DNA of 64,000 nt from Symbiodinium sp. CCMP2592 (lineage: Eukaryota; Sar; Dinophyceae; Suessiales; Symbiodiniaceae). The stretch lies in contig CAJNDT010001277.1 of the NCBI GenBank assembly GCA_905221615.1, forward strand, positions 1-64,000, read 5' to 3'. Each line of letters opens with the position of its first letter. Within the stretch, counting starts at the first letter, position 1. Position numbers and translations under genes: made by a program. Below, piece by piece: positions 13,230 to 23,159 of this stretch. A model generated the notes under the pieces. The model was not told the origin of the DNA and ran no database searches. It worked only from the letters and a program-made list of their open reading frames with translations.

Positions 13230-13440
13230 ATTGTGGTAGGAGCTGCATGTTCGTGGTCCCCTTGCGGTTCGTGGTTGAGCTAGCTAGCGTGCAGCAGGGC
13301 AACACGGGCAGGTCGAAGCTAACAAATCGCGAGTAATAGCATCAAGGGCAGCTTAAAGACATTCATTCCATTCCCCTGTTCCCCGGTGCTTTTAAATGCG
13401 CAGTCGACTGCACAACGAGTTCAGGCTTAGCATTCAGCGA
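13230..13440. repeat. Direct repeat, copy 2
   Basis: Diverged copy of 12846-12990, with a larger gap between its two blocks (insertion including a tandem CATTC). Together they may be the two ends of a small non-autonomous element or a plain segmental duplication. Confidence 0.75.
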
Positions 13441-14338
13441 TTCCCTGTATGATGCACAGTCTTGCCATCGGGGTTGCGACCAAAAGCTACTGTCGGTCGA
13501 ATTTAACTCCTTCTCCCGTAAACATCGGAAACTGTCGTGCAGTAGCGAAGAGTTAGACTCAGGTGGATTAGCGGTACCTGCGACACCGGTTGTCAGAACA
13601 TGTGGGAAAACATCGGCACGGACTGCCCCGGTTGGTAGCTTACAAATCCCTCACACCAACGTCTCCCTCAGGTTTTGTTCTTAGCTTTCTTGAAAGGGTT
13701 GATATACCAGTAGTGGCCAAGAGTCACCTTGAAACCATTGTTCGTGCGGCACGGGGTTGCAGGCCCCACCCCCGACATGGGGGCGTAAAAGTTAGCACAC
13801 AGCAATCCAGGGCAGGAGTTATCCATCGCAATTGGAAGTTGTAGCGAGTGCGGCTATGGTACGTTGTGCCGTGCACAAGCGCGGAAAATGTATCAAGTTT
13901 CCCTTGCCACTCGCTGTTTCACTGGGCCTTGGGAGCTTTATCGCAGCAGTCTCTTTCGAGTCACCTGTGCTCTACTGCTTTCATCACTCCGCCAGGGTGG
14001 TTCACTGTCGCCGCAATTGCCCAAGTCACGGTCTCGATCGAGCTAAAGTTCCCCACCCAACGGAGTTGAAGCCGATGCTCGCTGTCATCGCGACTTCAGA
14101 AGTGCACTCGACGACAACGAGGAACGTTCCCGCCCCCCGGCAGTGATGGCTTTGGTCCGAAGGCTGCCTTCCTCCCCTCCCTCGCCGAGTTATGGTGGTA
14201 CGGCCTTTTGGAACGACTTCTCCCCTGCTTGCTCTGGGTTCCTATTTCGGAGAAGCGGAGGCGGGGGGGTACGGAGCCAAGGGCCCCCCCCCGCCTCGGG
14301 GTTCGCCTCAAGACTGCGCCCGTTGCCCAGATAGGCAC
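13441..14338. other. No gene seen
   Basis: Open frames on the plus strand (13832-14146, 14143-14334) lack coding character. A run of G followed by C tracts lies at 14255-14292. Confidence 0.4.
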
Positions 14339-14357
14339 CTTGAGCCAAAATGGCTAC
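14339..14357 (-). other. Dinoflagellate spliced-leader (DinoSL) relic
   Basis: The minus strand reads GTAGCCATTTTGGCTCAAG, an exact match to the last 19 of the 22 bases of the conserved dinoflagellate trans-spliced leader. The first three bases of the leader are not present; upstream is a GA/GTGA-rich tract. The next minus-strand bases are GTGCCTATC, so a GT follows the leader as it would in an SL RNA gene, yet the 5' truncation fits better a retroposed, once trans-spliced mRNA or a decayed SL gene. It supports a dinoflagellate origin for the window. Confidence 0.75.
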
Positions 14358-14537
14358 TCACTCTCACTCTCTCTCTTTGCTTTGCTAGGGTTTTGTGTGA
14401 CTGGCTCTGCTGTGCGAGTCTTTGGAGTGTTGGGTTCTTGACATTCAGGAGTACGGCTGTTGCACGGCTTTCAAACAACATGACAACATGGAGCACCATA
14501 AAACGTGCTAACCACGGCCAAAGTTGTGAGGCGATCC

Positions 14538-14562
14538 CTCTTTCTCTCTCTCTCTCTCTCCC
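14538..14562. repeat. (TC)n microsatellite
   Basis: CTCTCTCT run. A similar CT run lies at about 14354-14378, directly beside the spliced-leader match. Confidence 0.9.
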
Positions 14563-15450
14563 CCTCCCTCAGGATCGTTCCACCAGAGGGCTCAGCTATA
14601 CAGGGAGCTCCGCTCCAACTACTTTCGCCAGCCACGACTTCGAGAATACACTTGGCGATCCCCTTTCTTTCTTTCTCCAGGCTTGAGGGCACGCCCCCGC
14701 TGGGGCAGCCTGTGCTGTTGGTGGTGTGCACGGTTTTACGTGCATTAAAGGTTCGAGCTCCCCGCGGGCTGAGCATGGTTGTTCAAGTCAGCAAGTATAC
14801 AATACACGATCGCTCATGCCCCGCTGCTTGCCTCGTACTGCAGGTGTTCTGCTCAGGCGTGGTGTGTGCTTTGCAAGCTTGGTTTGCAGCGGCGGGTGCT
14901 GTCTACTGAGCTGGGCCCCGGTAGCAGACTGCGGCTTGACTAGAAGATGGTTAGTATGGGACCCCGCTCCGACTCGAAAGCCCAAAAGTTGGGTGGCCTC
15001 GCCCCGGCATGCCAGGAATACATTGAGTAGTCAGCTGGTAATTAGATTAGCCAGCGAGACCTCCCGCGGTTAGTGACACTGCCCTGTCAAAGGTGGCAAC
15101 AATGCGATATCCCGAGTATGATGCACATCACAGTATACAGGGCCTCGCTACCTGGCACACAGTGGGATTGCCCTTCGTCTCTTCCACAACACAGCATAGC
15201 CATAGGATGTCACGGTATGGTGCAGATCACAGTACAAGGGCACAGCTACAGTTCCTACTTGCCCCTACTTGCCACGCCCCGGACTGAACTCAGGACTATG
15301 GATGCTGGGGTCCGTGGTAGTATAAGGACACCTAGGAGACTAGTCACTTTTGTCTGGGGAACTGTACGATTGGCTTGTCGGTGGGACTGCTGCTCACTCT
15401 TCGTCGGCTCACTGGAACTTGGTGCTCTTCCAGCGCCTCGCCCTCTGCCT
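14563..15450. other. No gene seen; antisense of the ORF pair next door reads open on the plus strand
   Basis: The 318-codon plus-strand frame from 15073 to 16029 is mostly the antisense of the minus-strand coding at 15451-16469 and has no coding character of its own. On the minus strand 15515-15340 is Arg/Gly-rich and may be the end of that neighbour in a shifted frame. Confidence 0.4.
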
Positions 15451-16469
15451 CTACCCACTCCGCTTCTTGTTGGTCGGCTTCCGTTGGCACGGCCCCTGTG
15501 TGGTGCTCGTGGCATCCGTAGAGTGAGATCTCCTCCTGGTCGTCGTGGAACTCATCGCTCCATCACTAGGGCTGCCCCGTTCTTCTTGCTGCTTGGCTTC
15601 GCTGCTGTCTGCCTGTGTCGGCATCGTTCGGTTCTGTCCCGCGCAAACGCTCCGCAGGGGTATGCGCCACCGCACCGGCGCGTCTTCCAACAAAACCGTC
15701 TCAGCTTCGTCTTCTGTGGCGTGGTGGTCTTCCTCCTGTTGGGCCATCTGCTGCTCGAAGTCCTTCTGTGCCTTGAGGTCGGTCAGGGCCTGGCGTTCCT
15801 CCTCGCCGGGGTCATCGGCCGGTGGCTTTGTCGCCCCGGTAGTCGGCCATTCCTCTGCAGGCTCGGCAGTGTCCTGGCTCTCCACGTAGACCGCGTCGCC
15901 CCCATGAAGCCAGGCGTGCACGGCTGCCAGGGCTCTACCCGCTACTTCATAGACTTCTCCACTCAAGAAGCCCCTCACATTCTGCAGGTTGGCTATGGTT
16001 CAGGGACTGTGAGGTGCTGCAGCAGGTAGGGTTTTTCGCTCTCTTCAACCTGAACTTGTAGTCCGACCACGTCGGCAGGATGAACTCCCCGCGGTTCTGG
16101 TGCGCGCCCCCCTGCAACAGATGCCAGCCGCGCTCCGGTGGCCAGGTTGCTTCGGTGCGCTTGGAGTCCCGGCAGGCCCAGGGCGTCTACGCAGCTATAT
16201 GCACTGTTGATTAGGTGATGTATGCCCCGTGCTGCAGCTAGCTGTGCGCTACTCATACCTGGGTTGCACGCCCCGGGGTTGGTGTCCATGGCGGTCGTGG
16301 CTAGGTGTAGCGCCTGTGCTAGCTGCTGCAAGACCACCTCCCTTGAAAGTGGCTCTGCTGGCTGTACTATGGCTAGGGAGTGGAGCTGGATGGCAGCCTC
16401 ACGGAATAGGGTATAACGGTATAAGGTGTCCTGGCTCGTTTCGTAGGTGACGCCCCCTCTCTCTCTCAC
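15451..16469 (-). pseudogene. Frameshifted ORF pair, conserved-looking hypothetical (possibly retroelement gag-like)
   Basis: Two minus-strand frames abut: 16469-15993 (ends KPYLLQHLTVPEP, stop) and 15978-15451 (from about NLQNVRGFLSGEVYEVAGRA). They read as one protein broken by a small indel near 15995, with no splice signal between. The first half is helical (REAAIQLHSLAIVQP, VLQQLAQALHLATTAMD, SSAQLAAARGIHHLINSAY); the second holds HAWLHGGDAVYVESQD, then a Gln/Glu-rich stretch and an Arg/Ser-rich basic tail. There is no ATG at the open end; the 5' boundary is lost in a GA-rich microsatellite. I do not recognise the family. Basic tail and helical N-half resemble gag-type proteins, but this is inference. 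Confidence 0.5.
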
Positions 16470-16503
16470 TCTCTCACTCTCTCAGTCTCTCACTCTCTCA
16501 CTC
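16453..16503. repeat. (CTCTCA)n microsatellite
   Basis: CTCTCTCTCACTCTCTCACT pattern; several 6-8-bp units. Confidence 0.9.
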
Positions 16504-17554
16504 GCGTGTTCGTGCTTCTGCGCCTTCTCAACCTCGCGAACTTCGGCGAGACCTTGCTCGGCGCTCAGCTCTCTTGCGAAAGCTTAGCAGGCAGTTGAGG
16601 CTTCGACTGCTTGCTGCACGGAGCTGCTTCCGAAGCTGCTCGGCACACCAGTCATCCTGAGTAACGACGTGGCATTGGCTTTAAGCTGTCGATGCAGGTC
16701 ATCCTTGGGCTTGTGCTGGTGGCCACTCGGTGAGGCCCACAGGCGATTCTGCAGGCTCAAATGGCATGAGTCAGGTTTTATCGCAAACACGAATGTTACG
16801 TTGCTGTAACTTTGGAGGCTCCTGAATGGGCTTTCAGAGCAGCAAGCGCAACCTCCGCTGCTGGCAACTCGCACTAAGCGGAAAAAACCTTAATTGGTAT
16901 TGCGGTCCTCCTCAGAAATCGGTGCCTCTCGACACTTTCGCCTGAGGCGACCTAGGCCAAGAAACTTCACCGCATTTCCATTGCCGGAACAACCGCACAC
17001 ATCAAGCAGTCATAGGCCATAGCCTGCCGGGAAAGCAGGCAACAAAAACCGTTTCAAGAGAACCGAGCAGCTGGCGCACTAAAGCTTCATTCTCCTCGGG
17101 GGGCAATGACCTGATGCGACGTGATGCTTCGCAACGCTGGATTCTTAAACCGAGGTTAAATGATTTACCGACTTACCACCTACATTTAGGATCATTTAGG
17201 CATACAGCTCACACGAAAACTCACACATATGCAAACGAACAACTATCCCGAAAGCAAGCAGGGCAGTGTTTGTGTGGCATGTGTATTTGACAGCGTGTTT
17301 CGGTAATAGATTGTTATTCAAACAATGCGTTGTGTAAGTGTAAGCAGGCAAATGTCTAAGCATTTTATACGCGTGTCGCGCAAGCATGTGTAGTGCACGC
17401 ATGCAACGTCTTTTGCAAAAAACTTTTGCAAAGCTTTCGGGAAAAAGGCACGCAGGGCAATGTTTGTCCGGCATGTAAATTTGGCAGGGCGTTTCGCCAA
17501 TTGGACTTATTAGCTTCACAGCCCGGGGTAGGTTTAGCATGGTTTACATGGATG
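16504..17554. other. No gene seen
   Basis: Partly AT-richer sequence with a loosely repeated word set (TTGTCCGGCATGTAAATT, GGCAGTGTTTGTGTGGCATG) near 17255 and 17460, suggesting an old duplication with a period of about 205 bp. Confidence 0.4.
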
Positions 17555-17674
17555 GCGCGTGTGTATGTACATGTACATGTAAACGTGTGTGTGTATATGT
17601 ATACAGTTATAAATGTAGATATGTATATTATATGTATATGTATATGCATATGTGTATATGTATATATGTATACA

Positions 17675-17718
<44 letters not shown>

Positions 17719-17723
17719 TATGT
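17555..17723. repeat. TA/TG microsatellite block
   Basis: Long alternating TA and TATG/TACA tracts. Short open frames of Tyr/Ile/Val across it are artefacts. Confidence 0.95.
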
Positions 17724-18091
17724 CACAGTGCAGCCACATGCCCAGAAGTGAAAGACCCTAACGCAGCACGCTCTCAAAGGAACTTTTTAACCCACACGCC
17801 GAGAACCGAGAAGTGGCAGATCAGATCAAAATTCCGAGGGACCCGGGTCCGGAAACCAGTCGGAAAATACGCCGGCCCCCTCCAACGGATTGATCCAAGG
17901 GGAGTTTCACAACCCCCAATCCGGTCCGAGATTCCGCGGACAGGAAGCCACGAGCCCCGAGAGTCCGCGAGGAGCAGAGCTCCCAATTTCAAAAAGGTCA
18001 GGGAACCCCGCGGTAATCAGCGCCTGAGGCAACTGTACTCACCGGGTCCCTGCCAGTAGAGAAAACCCCGGGTACCAGAGGCAACCCGTGG
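17724..18091. other. Short stretch left of element C, no gene seen
   Basis: May contain the degraded 3' untranslated end of element C; no repeat pair like those of elements A and B is evident. Confidence 0.3.
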
Positions 18092-19720
18092 TCAAGCTGG
18101 ACCAGACTTGAGAGTAAGAAGCTTATCGAGGATCATCCAGGATGGGGTCCAAGCTTCTGAAACATCCTTCCTACGTTCAGGGGAGAACCCCTCAAAATTA
18201 AAATGTGTGAGCTGATCTGTCCACGTTTTGGAGCACCTTTTGACATGGGTGACATGGGCAAAGACACCTCTATGGAACTCCTGGGCCGCCAGTTCCATGA
18301 GTAAGGCACAGCAAGGCCACTTCTTAGAAGATCGCTTGCTGGCAGAATAAGCATTCCCTTCGTTGACGGTAGTGAGGGGAAGGTGTGCCTGAAGCATGCT
18401 CGGTCCGATGGTCTCAGCCACCAACAGGCCAGGGAACCTAAAAATTCCAAAGCTCCTATCCTACGTTTCGCAGAAGTGTGTGCCAGCAAAGCCTGGACCC
18501 AGGGAGTCGTCTTGGCGTCCAGGGAGAACCAGTAGACGTCGTTCTTCTCAGGGTTGGGAGTCACGGAGAACCAACCTCCCATGGCGATCCTGTGGTCATC
18601 TTCACCTGCATCGCTGCTCCCATGGCAAGGGGAGTTGAGCTGAAGTCGTAGGGGAACACAAGGACCCGCATCCAGGATGGAGAGGAGGAGGGTGGCCAGG
18701 AAACTGGAAACGTACAAGACTACTTGGGCATTTCCTTTCCAATTTCTGTTCCCAAGCGTAAAGAGGCTGGAGGTGTGGGCTCACCTGTGGGTAAGCTTTG
18801 GCAACCCACTGGAGTTTGCCAAGCAGTGAGGTGATCTCGTTCCGGACATGTAGTTCACCTTCCTGAAGCTTTTGAAGCGCCAGCCTGATGGTCGACATCT
18901 TGTCCTCCGGGAGCCACACGGAACCCTTGGAGATGTCAACCATGTAGCCAAGCCACCGGTCCTGTCTGCCCAAGACATTCTTGTGCCAAGAGATTGGGCA
19001 GCCCACAAGGGTGAGGAAGAGCATGAGCGTGGCCGCGCCAAGGTCCCCGAACTCTTCCTTCGTGAGCGCCATGAAGTCGTCGACGAAGACCAGGAGCCAG
19101 AGAAAGATGTCCGAGACGTGGTAGGACAGGCGGGTGAGGATGGCCGCCAGGCGGCCCCAGTAGAGCTGCGCCGATGCCACGCCATACGTGCCCACCTCCT
19201 TGTTGACCCAGTATCCCTTTTTGATCTTGGCCACCATGTACCTCCAATGCTTCTTAAGCACCTTGATTCTGCGGTGCGCCTTGCTGACATCCGACTTGAA
19301 GAGGGTGAGGCCTAAAGCCCGCAGGTGGAGCTTGGCGACGAGGAGATCATAAAGCGTAGGGGCAGTTGTCTTCTTGTCCGTGTTGGCTCTGATGTTGTCA
19401 TTGACCCCAATGATGGTGGCATCGAAGATGGTCCTGATCTTGTCCAGTTCCTGGATGCCCGCTATGGCCCCAAGACAAAGTTCTGTCATGGAACAGCCGC
19501 AAAGGTCTGCTGCTTCCTGTTCCGTGAGGGGGCCTTCCACCATGTCCAGGAGTTTCTCCTCCAAGAAGGTGGCCTTGATGGTGTCCTCGAACACCTCCGC
19601 GCTCGGGTAGTTCTCCGCAGTGGAAGGTGCCGGTGGCTCCAGGTCACTCGGCACATTGCACAGTTCCTGTTTGGAGGGCCAAATGTCCGGGTCAGACAGC
19701 GTGGGGCCATCTACCCCCAG
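18092..19720 (-). pseudogene. Reverse transcriptase-RNase H (element C), frameshifted
   Basis: The frame open from 19963 to 18602 carries a reverse transcriptase: motif A as KSDVSKAHRRIKV with its Asp, then GTYGVASAQLYWGRLAA and the catalytic box FVDD at about 19087-19076. Upstream SAEVFEDTIKATFLEEK is typical of the connector in dinoflagellate YR retroelements. RNase H continues in a second frame (from about 18650: SSDAGEDDHRIAMGGWFS, then RRIGALEFLGSLACWWL) and a third (18424-18092: NEGNAYSASKRSSKKWP). The third RNase H acidic residue, expected before NEGN, reads Val. At least two frameshifts make it inactive. The part of the frame above about 19720 is antisense to the recombinase remnant and is probably not coding. 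Confidence 0.85.
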
Positions 19721-19937
19721 TGGCACGCCTTCGTGCAAGTGCTTGACCGAAGGACGCCAGCAAACTTTGGCGACACTAAACCACACAAATCGGCTTCTTC
19801 TTGGTGGGCCACCTCTCAGTGCAAGGACTTCGCTGGCCTCTGTACATTGCTGGACACTGTGCTCGGAAGCCAACTTCGGTTCTCCAACCTCGGTTTTCAG
19901 GTGAAGGAGTTGAGCCATCCATCCTGGTGGTCCAGCA

Positions 19938-20810
19938 GTGACCTGGCCAGACGGGGTGTTCAACCTTGAGTTGGCTTCCGGACAACCCCTTCACACCAGG
20001 TCTGACACCCTCAAGCTCACCAAGGACACCTTGGCGTTCACTGCTTGGCAGACTAAGGTTGCGGAGCCAGGAGATGCGGGCCGCCCTCAACCCTTGATAG
20101 CCCCACTCTTTTCCTTCTCCAAGGCGGAATGGTGGGCGCCCATGCTGGCTTTCACCAAGAAGAGAAACTCCCTGGCGACTCCTGGCTTACCTGCTCCCAG
20201 TGCAGGACCGTAGCCGCCTGGATTTTGTTCGTGTTTTCTGCAACAATTCCAGAGGCCCGGCCTGGACAACGATGTGGTCAAGCGCATGACCCTCTCTTCT
20301 TTCAGGGTCTTCATGCCCAACCTGGCCTTTCAGGTTGGCGTCCCCACAAAACAGCGCAGATACCTTGGACGCTGGCAGGGAGACAGCATGGTCACGGTCA
20401 TGTGGAAGGAGGTAACCAAGCCAAACACGGAGAAGGAGAACGACCTCAAGTACGTCCCGAGGACCTGGACGCCCCCTACTACAAGCTGGTGACCCGGACC
20501 ACCCTTCTGTGCACGACGGCGAGCTTCCGCTTGCCCCCGACCAAGGAAGGAGTTGACGGGCCTTCATGGCTACGAATGCCTGCAAGACGGGCTCTCCGCC
20601 GGTCTTCTCGGTCCACTGGTTCGACAGGGCCTACAGGTGCCTGGGATGTGGCGACCGAAGGACTCCAAGAGCTTGGTCACCTTGTTGGACCTGGACTGGA
20701 CCCCGGAATATGTCTTCTGCGCGAAGGCCGCCAGAGCGAAGACGCCTCCAGACTGCTTTCTGGCGGATGATCGGGCTCCTGGACAACGAGCCGCAAGTTC
20801 CGCCTGATTT
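19938..20810 (+). pseudogene. Tyrosine-recombinase-like remnant (element C)
   Basis: Three plus-strand frames carry consecutive pieces. First 19938-20213: TLKLTKDTLAFTAWQTKV, then PLFSFSKAEWWAPMLAFTKK. Then about 20250-20490: FRVFMPNLAFQVGVPTKQRR and YLGRWQGDSM, which match the region around the C-terminal catalytic box and the GRW segment of YR proteins from related elements. Last 20580-20750: VHWFDRAYRCLGCGD and FCAKAARAKTPPD, a Cys-containing tail. The expected His and Tyr residues cannot all be placed. Assignment rests on resemblance to recombinases of dinoflagellate YR retroelements from general knowledge and is moderate. Confidence 0.5.
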
Positions 20811-22126
20811 TCACGGCCATAAGAGAGCTAGCTGTCTCAATGCTGATATTCTGTTGGACTCTCTGTTTGCGACTGTTATTGATGTGGAACCCACATACAT
20901 GTATGTGGATGGCTGCCGGTAAAGTTCAACAGAATGAAAGGGGTGCGCCAATCCACAACGGACTTCATGCACACAGCATTCGTCCGTAGACATCGGGACC
21001 CAGGTGTACATTGCAGGATGAACATCGATCGGAGTTTTCGTCTTCCTCGAACGAAAGCTAAGCTGGCAACTTGGTTTTCACGTAACCCACCGAATCAGAC
21101 GACATCGTGGTATGAATTTAGTGGCATCTTTGTGTTTGTCCGGGACTTCGTCTTACGAAGAAAGTTCTTGCCACTTCATCGATGTCTAGATCCAACTCTC
21201 TGATTCTCTTTCGTAGTTGGGTTGAGAAACGGCTTCTGATGCTGATCGGGTCCAAACAGTTGGTATCGTCCTTCGTTCAACAAGAGTCGAAATGAAAACT
21301 CTGAAAGCCCTTTGCTCCACTCGGGCTGAACTTCCTTCAACTGACGATCCCAAAACTTCTGGTCAGCATGAAGTGTAGGCTTTAGAGCCGAAGGTGCAGC
21401 TGTACTAGCAGGCGCCGAGGGCCACGACTTCCAACCGGAGGAAGACCAGCGTCGATCGTTCCTTTGGTTTCCCTGACTGTTGGACCGACGGCTATCGTTC
21501 TTGTTGTTCCAGTTCTTTTCGTGCCACTCGCTCATGCCTTCGCAGCAGAAGAGATCGGCGGGCGGATATGGCGGATATAACATGTATAACAGCTGAGGTT
21601 GCCACTGTTCCTGGTCAGCGACGAGTAGCCGATCAGGGCTAGTATCGGCTAGAACAATTAGAACCGATCAGGGTTCCGAACCGTTCAGGGCTCTCAATGC
21701 AGTAGGCACTCCTCCCGTAGACGGCACGTTGAACGAAAAGCCGTCAAGATACACACTTGCACAATCCCCTCTCTGATTTGACCTTAATTCCATTTCCGAT
21801 CGACAAAGCGAAGATTTGTAGCCACTAGGCGGTTAAATAATTCAACGGTTGAAACCATGGGCCCCTAGTATGGGCCGGTAACCCTGAGATCCTTATATAC
21901 CTACTAAATAAACTCTTCAGGGTCCCTAGAACTCCCACAAAAAGCCATACTTCTAACCTTAGAACAATGATTTCTTCCAGTGCCTCGGCTTAGCCTAGCT
22001 GCCATAAGACTGAAAAATGCAAGTACGCAGTGGCCCGTGACTTGGAAAAATTGGGCGAAACCAATCACTGGAGCCCTTGCCCCCCTTTATCTACAATGGT
22101 CTCGGCATTCCCTTAATCACTGGGTT
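20811..22126. other. Mostly non-coding; one small basic ORF
   Basis: Nothing recognised except the ORF at 21583-21176. A small inverted repeat (ACATACATGTATGT) lies at 20893-20906. Confidence 0.4.
21176..21583 (-). CDS. Small Asn/Arg/Trp-rich ORF, unknown
   Basis: 135 codons. The first part is rich in Asn, Arg, Ser and Trp (EKNWNNKNDSRRSNSQGNQR), as in RNA-binding low-complexity tails; the second half looks folded (FWDRQLKEVQPEWSKGLSEF). It could be a gag fragment linked to element C or an exon. No motif settles it. Confidence 0.25.
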   Translation of the reverse strand: MLYPPYPPADLFCCEGMSEWHEKNWNNKNDSRRSNSQGNQRNDRRWSSSGWKSWPSAPASTAAPSALKPTLHADQKFWDRQLKEVQPEWSKGLSEFSFRLLLNEGRYQLFGPDQHQKPFLNPTTKENQRVGSRHR

Positions 22127-22152
22127 CACACACACACACACACACACACACG
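22127..22152. repeat. (AC)n microsatellite
   Basis: Thirteen AC units. A second AC block lies at 22499-22564, directly against the left copy of the 487-bp direct repeat. Confidence 0.95.
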
Positions 22153-22562
22153 CACTGGAGTGTTCAGATGTGTTGGAAACCGATAGCAGCGACCTTGATT
22201 GTCGTCTTGTCGTCGAAGGCTAGGGTCTCGGCCCTGTGACGATCCAGCTGCCCTCCTGGCGCCCAGGGACTGCCTACTCAGTCACATCGTGGTCCGGGGC
22301 TGGAGTCCTGGCCCGATAGGTGGCATGCCAGCTATACACGACGGCATCCATGCACTGCCCGCAGGTACGTTTGTACTGCATGTGGCTGGTGTCTTCGTTG
22401 ATAGGAGACCAGCACACATGCACTCCCATTCCCTGCGTGTTTCCAGCAACATGTAAGCAACGCAACCCGCCTTCTCACTAGTGCAATTTCGGGAGTGGCC
22501 ACACACACACATGTTTAAGCACCTGCTCACACGCACACGCCTTCTCACACACACACACACAC

Positions 22563-23048
22563 ACAACTGAAGAGATACGTGTTAAGCCCGCCTTGTCTCA
22601 CATGACTGATGGGTTGTACGATCGTCCAATGCACATGACTGACATGTTCTCAATGCACTCATGACTGACATGTTTGCAATGCGCTCTTGAAAAAGTAGGA
22701 TCTGACAGACATGCCAAATTTACAAGAAAGCTGAAACTTTGAGAGAAAACCTGAAAACCTGCCTGAGTGAAGGTCAGCGGCCGAAAGCCTTGTCTAATCT
22801 TGCTCGCTCAGGGGCCCCGGCTGTTTTTCTGCAGGTACACGACAGAACGTCCCCTGTCGCATCAGCATCTCTTAGCAGCCTCTTCGTTGGGCAAGCACTG
22901 CAAAGGATGTCCTGCCCCCCTGTAAGATAAAATCAGGAAAAAAACAAAAAACAAAAGAACAGCACACAACAACAAAAAATCAAAAAAAACAGAACCCTAA
23001 AGAAGTGATGCAGAACATGTCGCATGTACAGCAGGATCACACAAACAT
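22563..23048. repeat. 487-bp direct repeat flanking a satellite, left copy
   Basis: Begins ACAACTGAAGAGAT and ends CAGGATCACACAAACAT. The copy at 25663-26149 matches it along its full length with scattered substitutions and a few small indels in the A-rich tract near the right end. It contains several diverged CATGACTGACATGTT units near 22600-22690. The ends are not TG...CA, and no primer-binding site or coding region follows, so an LTR is not supported. Confidence 0.9.
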
Positions 23049-23159
23049 GCCCCATCGGGGCAGCAGTGCAACGTCGCTAGTCTTCTTTTGCGCATCGAAG
23101 CCGGCAATGTTCTTGGTAATCAGATACTCTCACAGCATCTTGCCCGTCTACTCATGAGG

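Larger units (their letters stand above)
18092..20810. mobile_element. Element C: degenerate YR-type retroelement with divergent RT-RH and recombinase
   Basis: Reverse transcriptase-RNase H lies on the minus strand (about 19720 to 18092), and a tyrosine-recombinase-like remnant on the plus strand (about 19960 to 20810). Their 5' ends face each other around 19.7-19.95 kb. Both are frameshifted. The divergent layout either reflects an inversion or fusion of two decayed copies, or an element class in which the recombinase is encoded on the opposite strand, as known for Kangaroo of Volvox. No terminal repeats were found. Confidence 0.6.

Noticed and set aside
15073..16029. 318-codon plus-strand ORF
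   Set aside because: Mostly antisense of a better minus-strand coding region; no coding character.
18872..19969. Plus-strand ORFs of 147 and 214 codons
   Set aside because: Antisense of the reverse transcriptase of element C.
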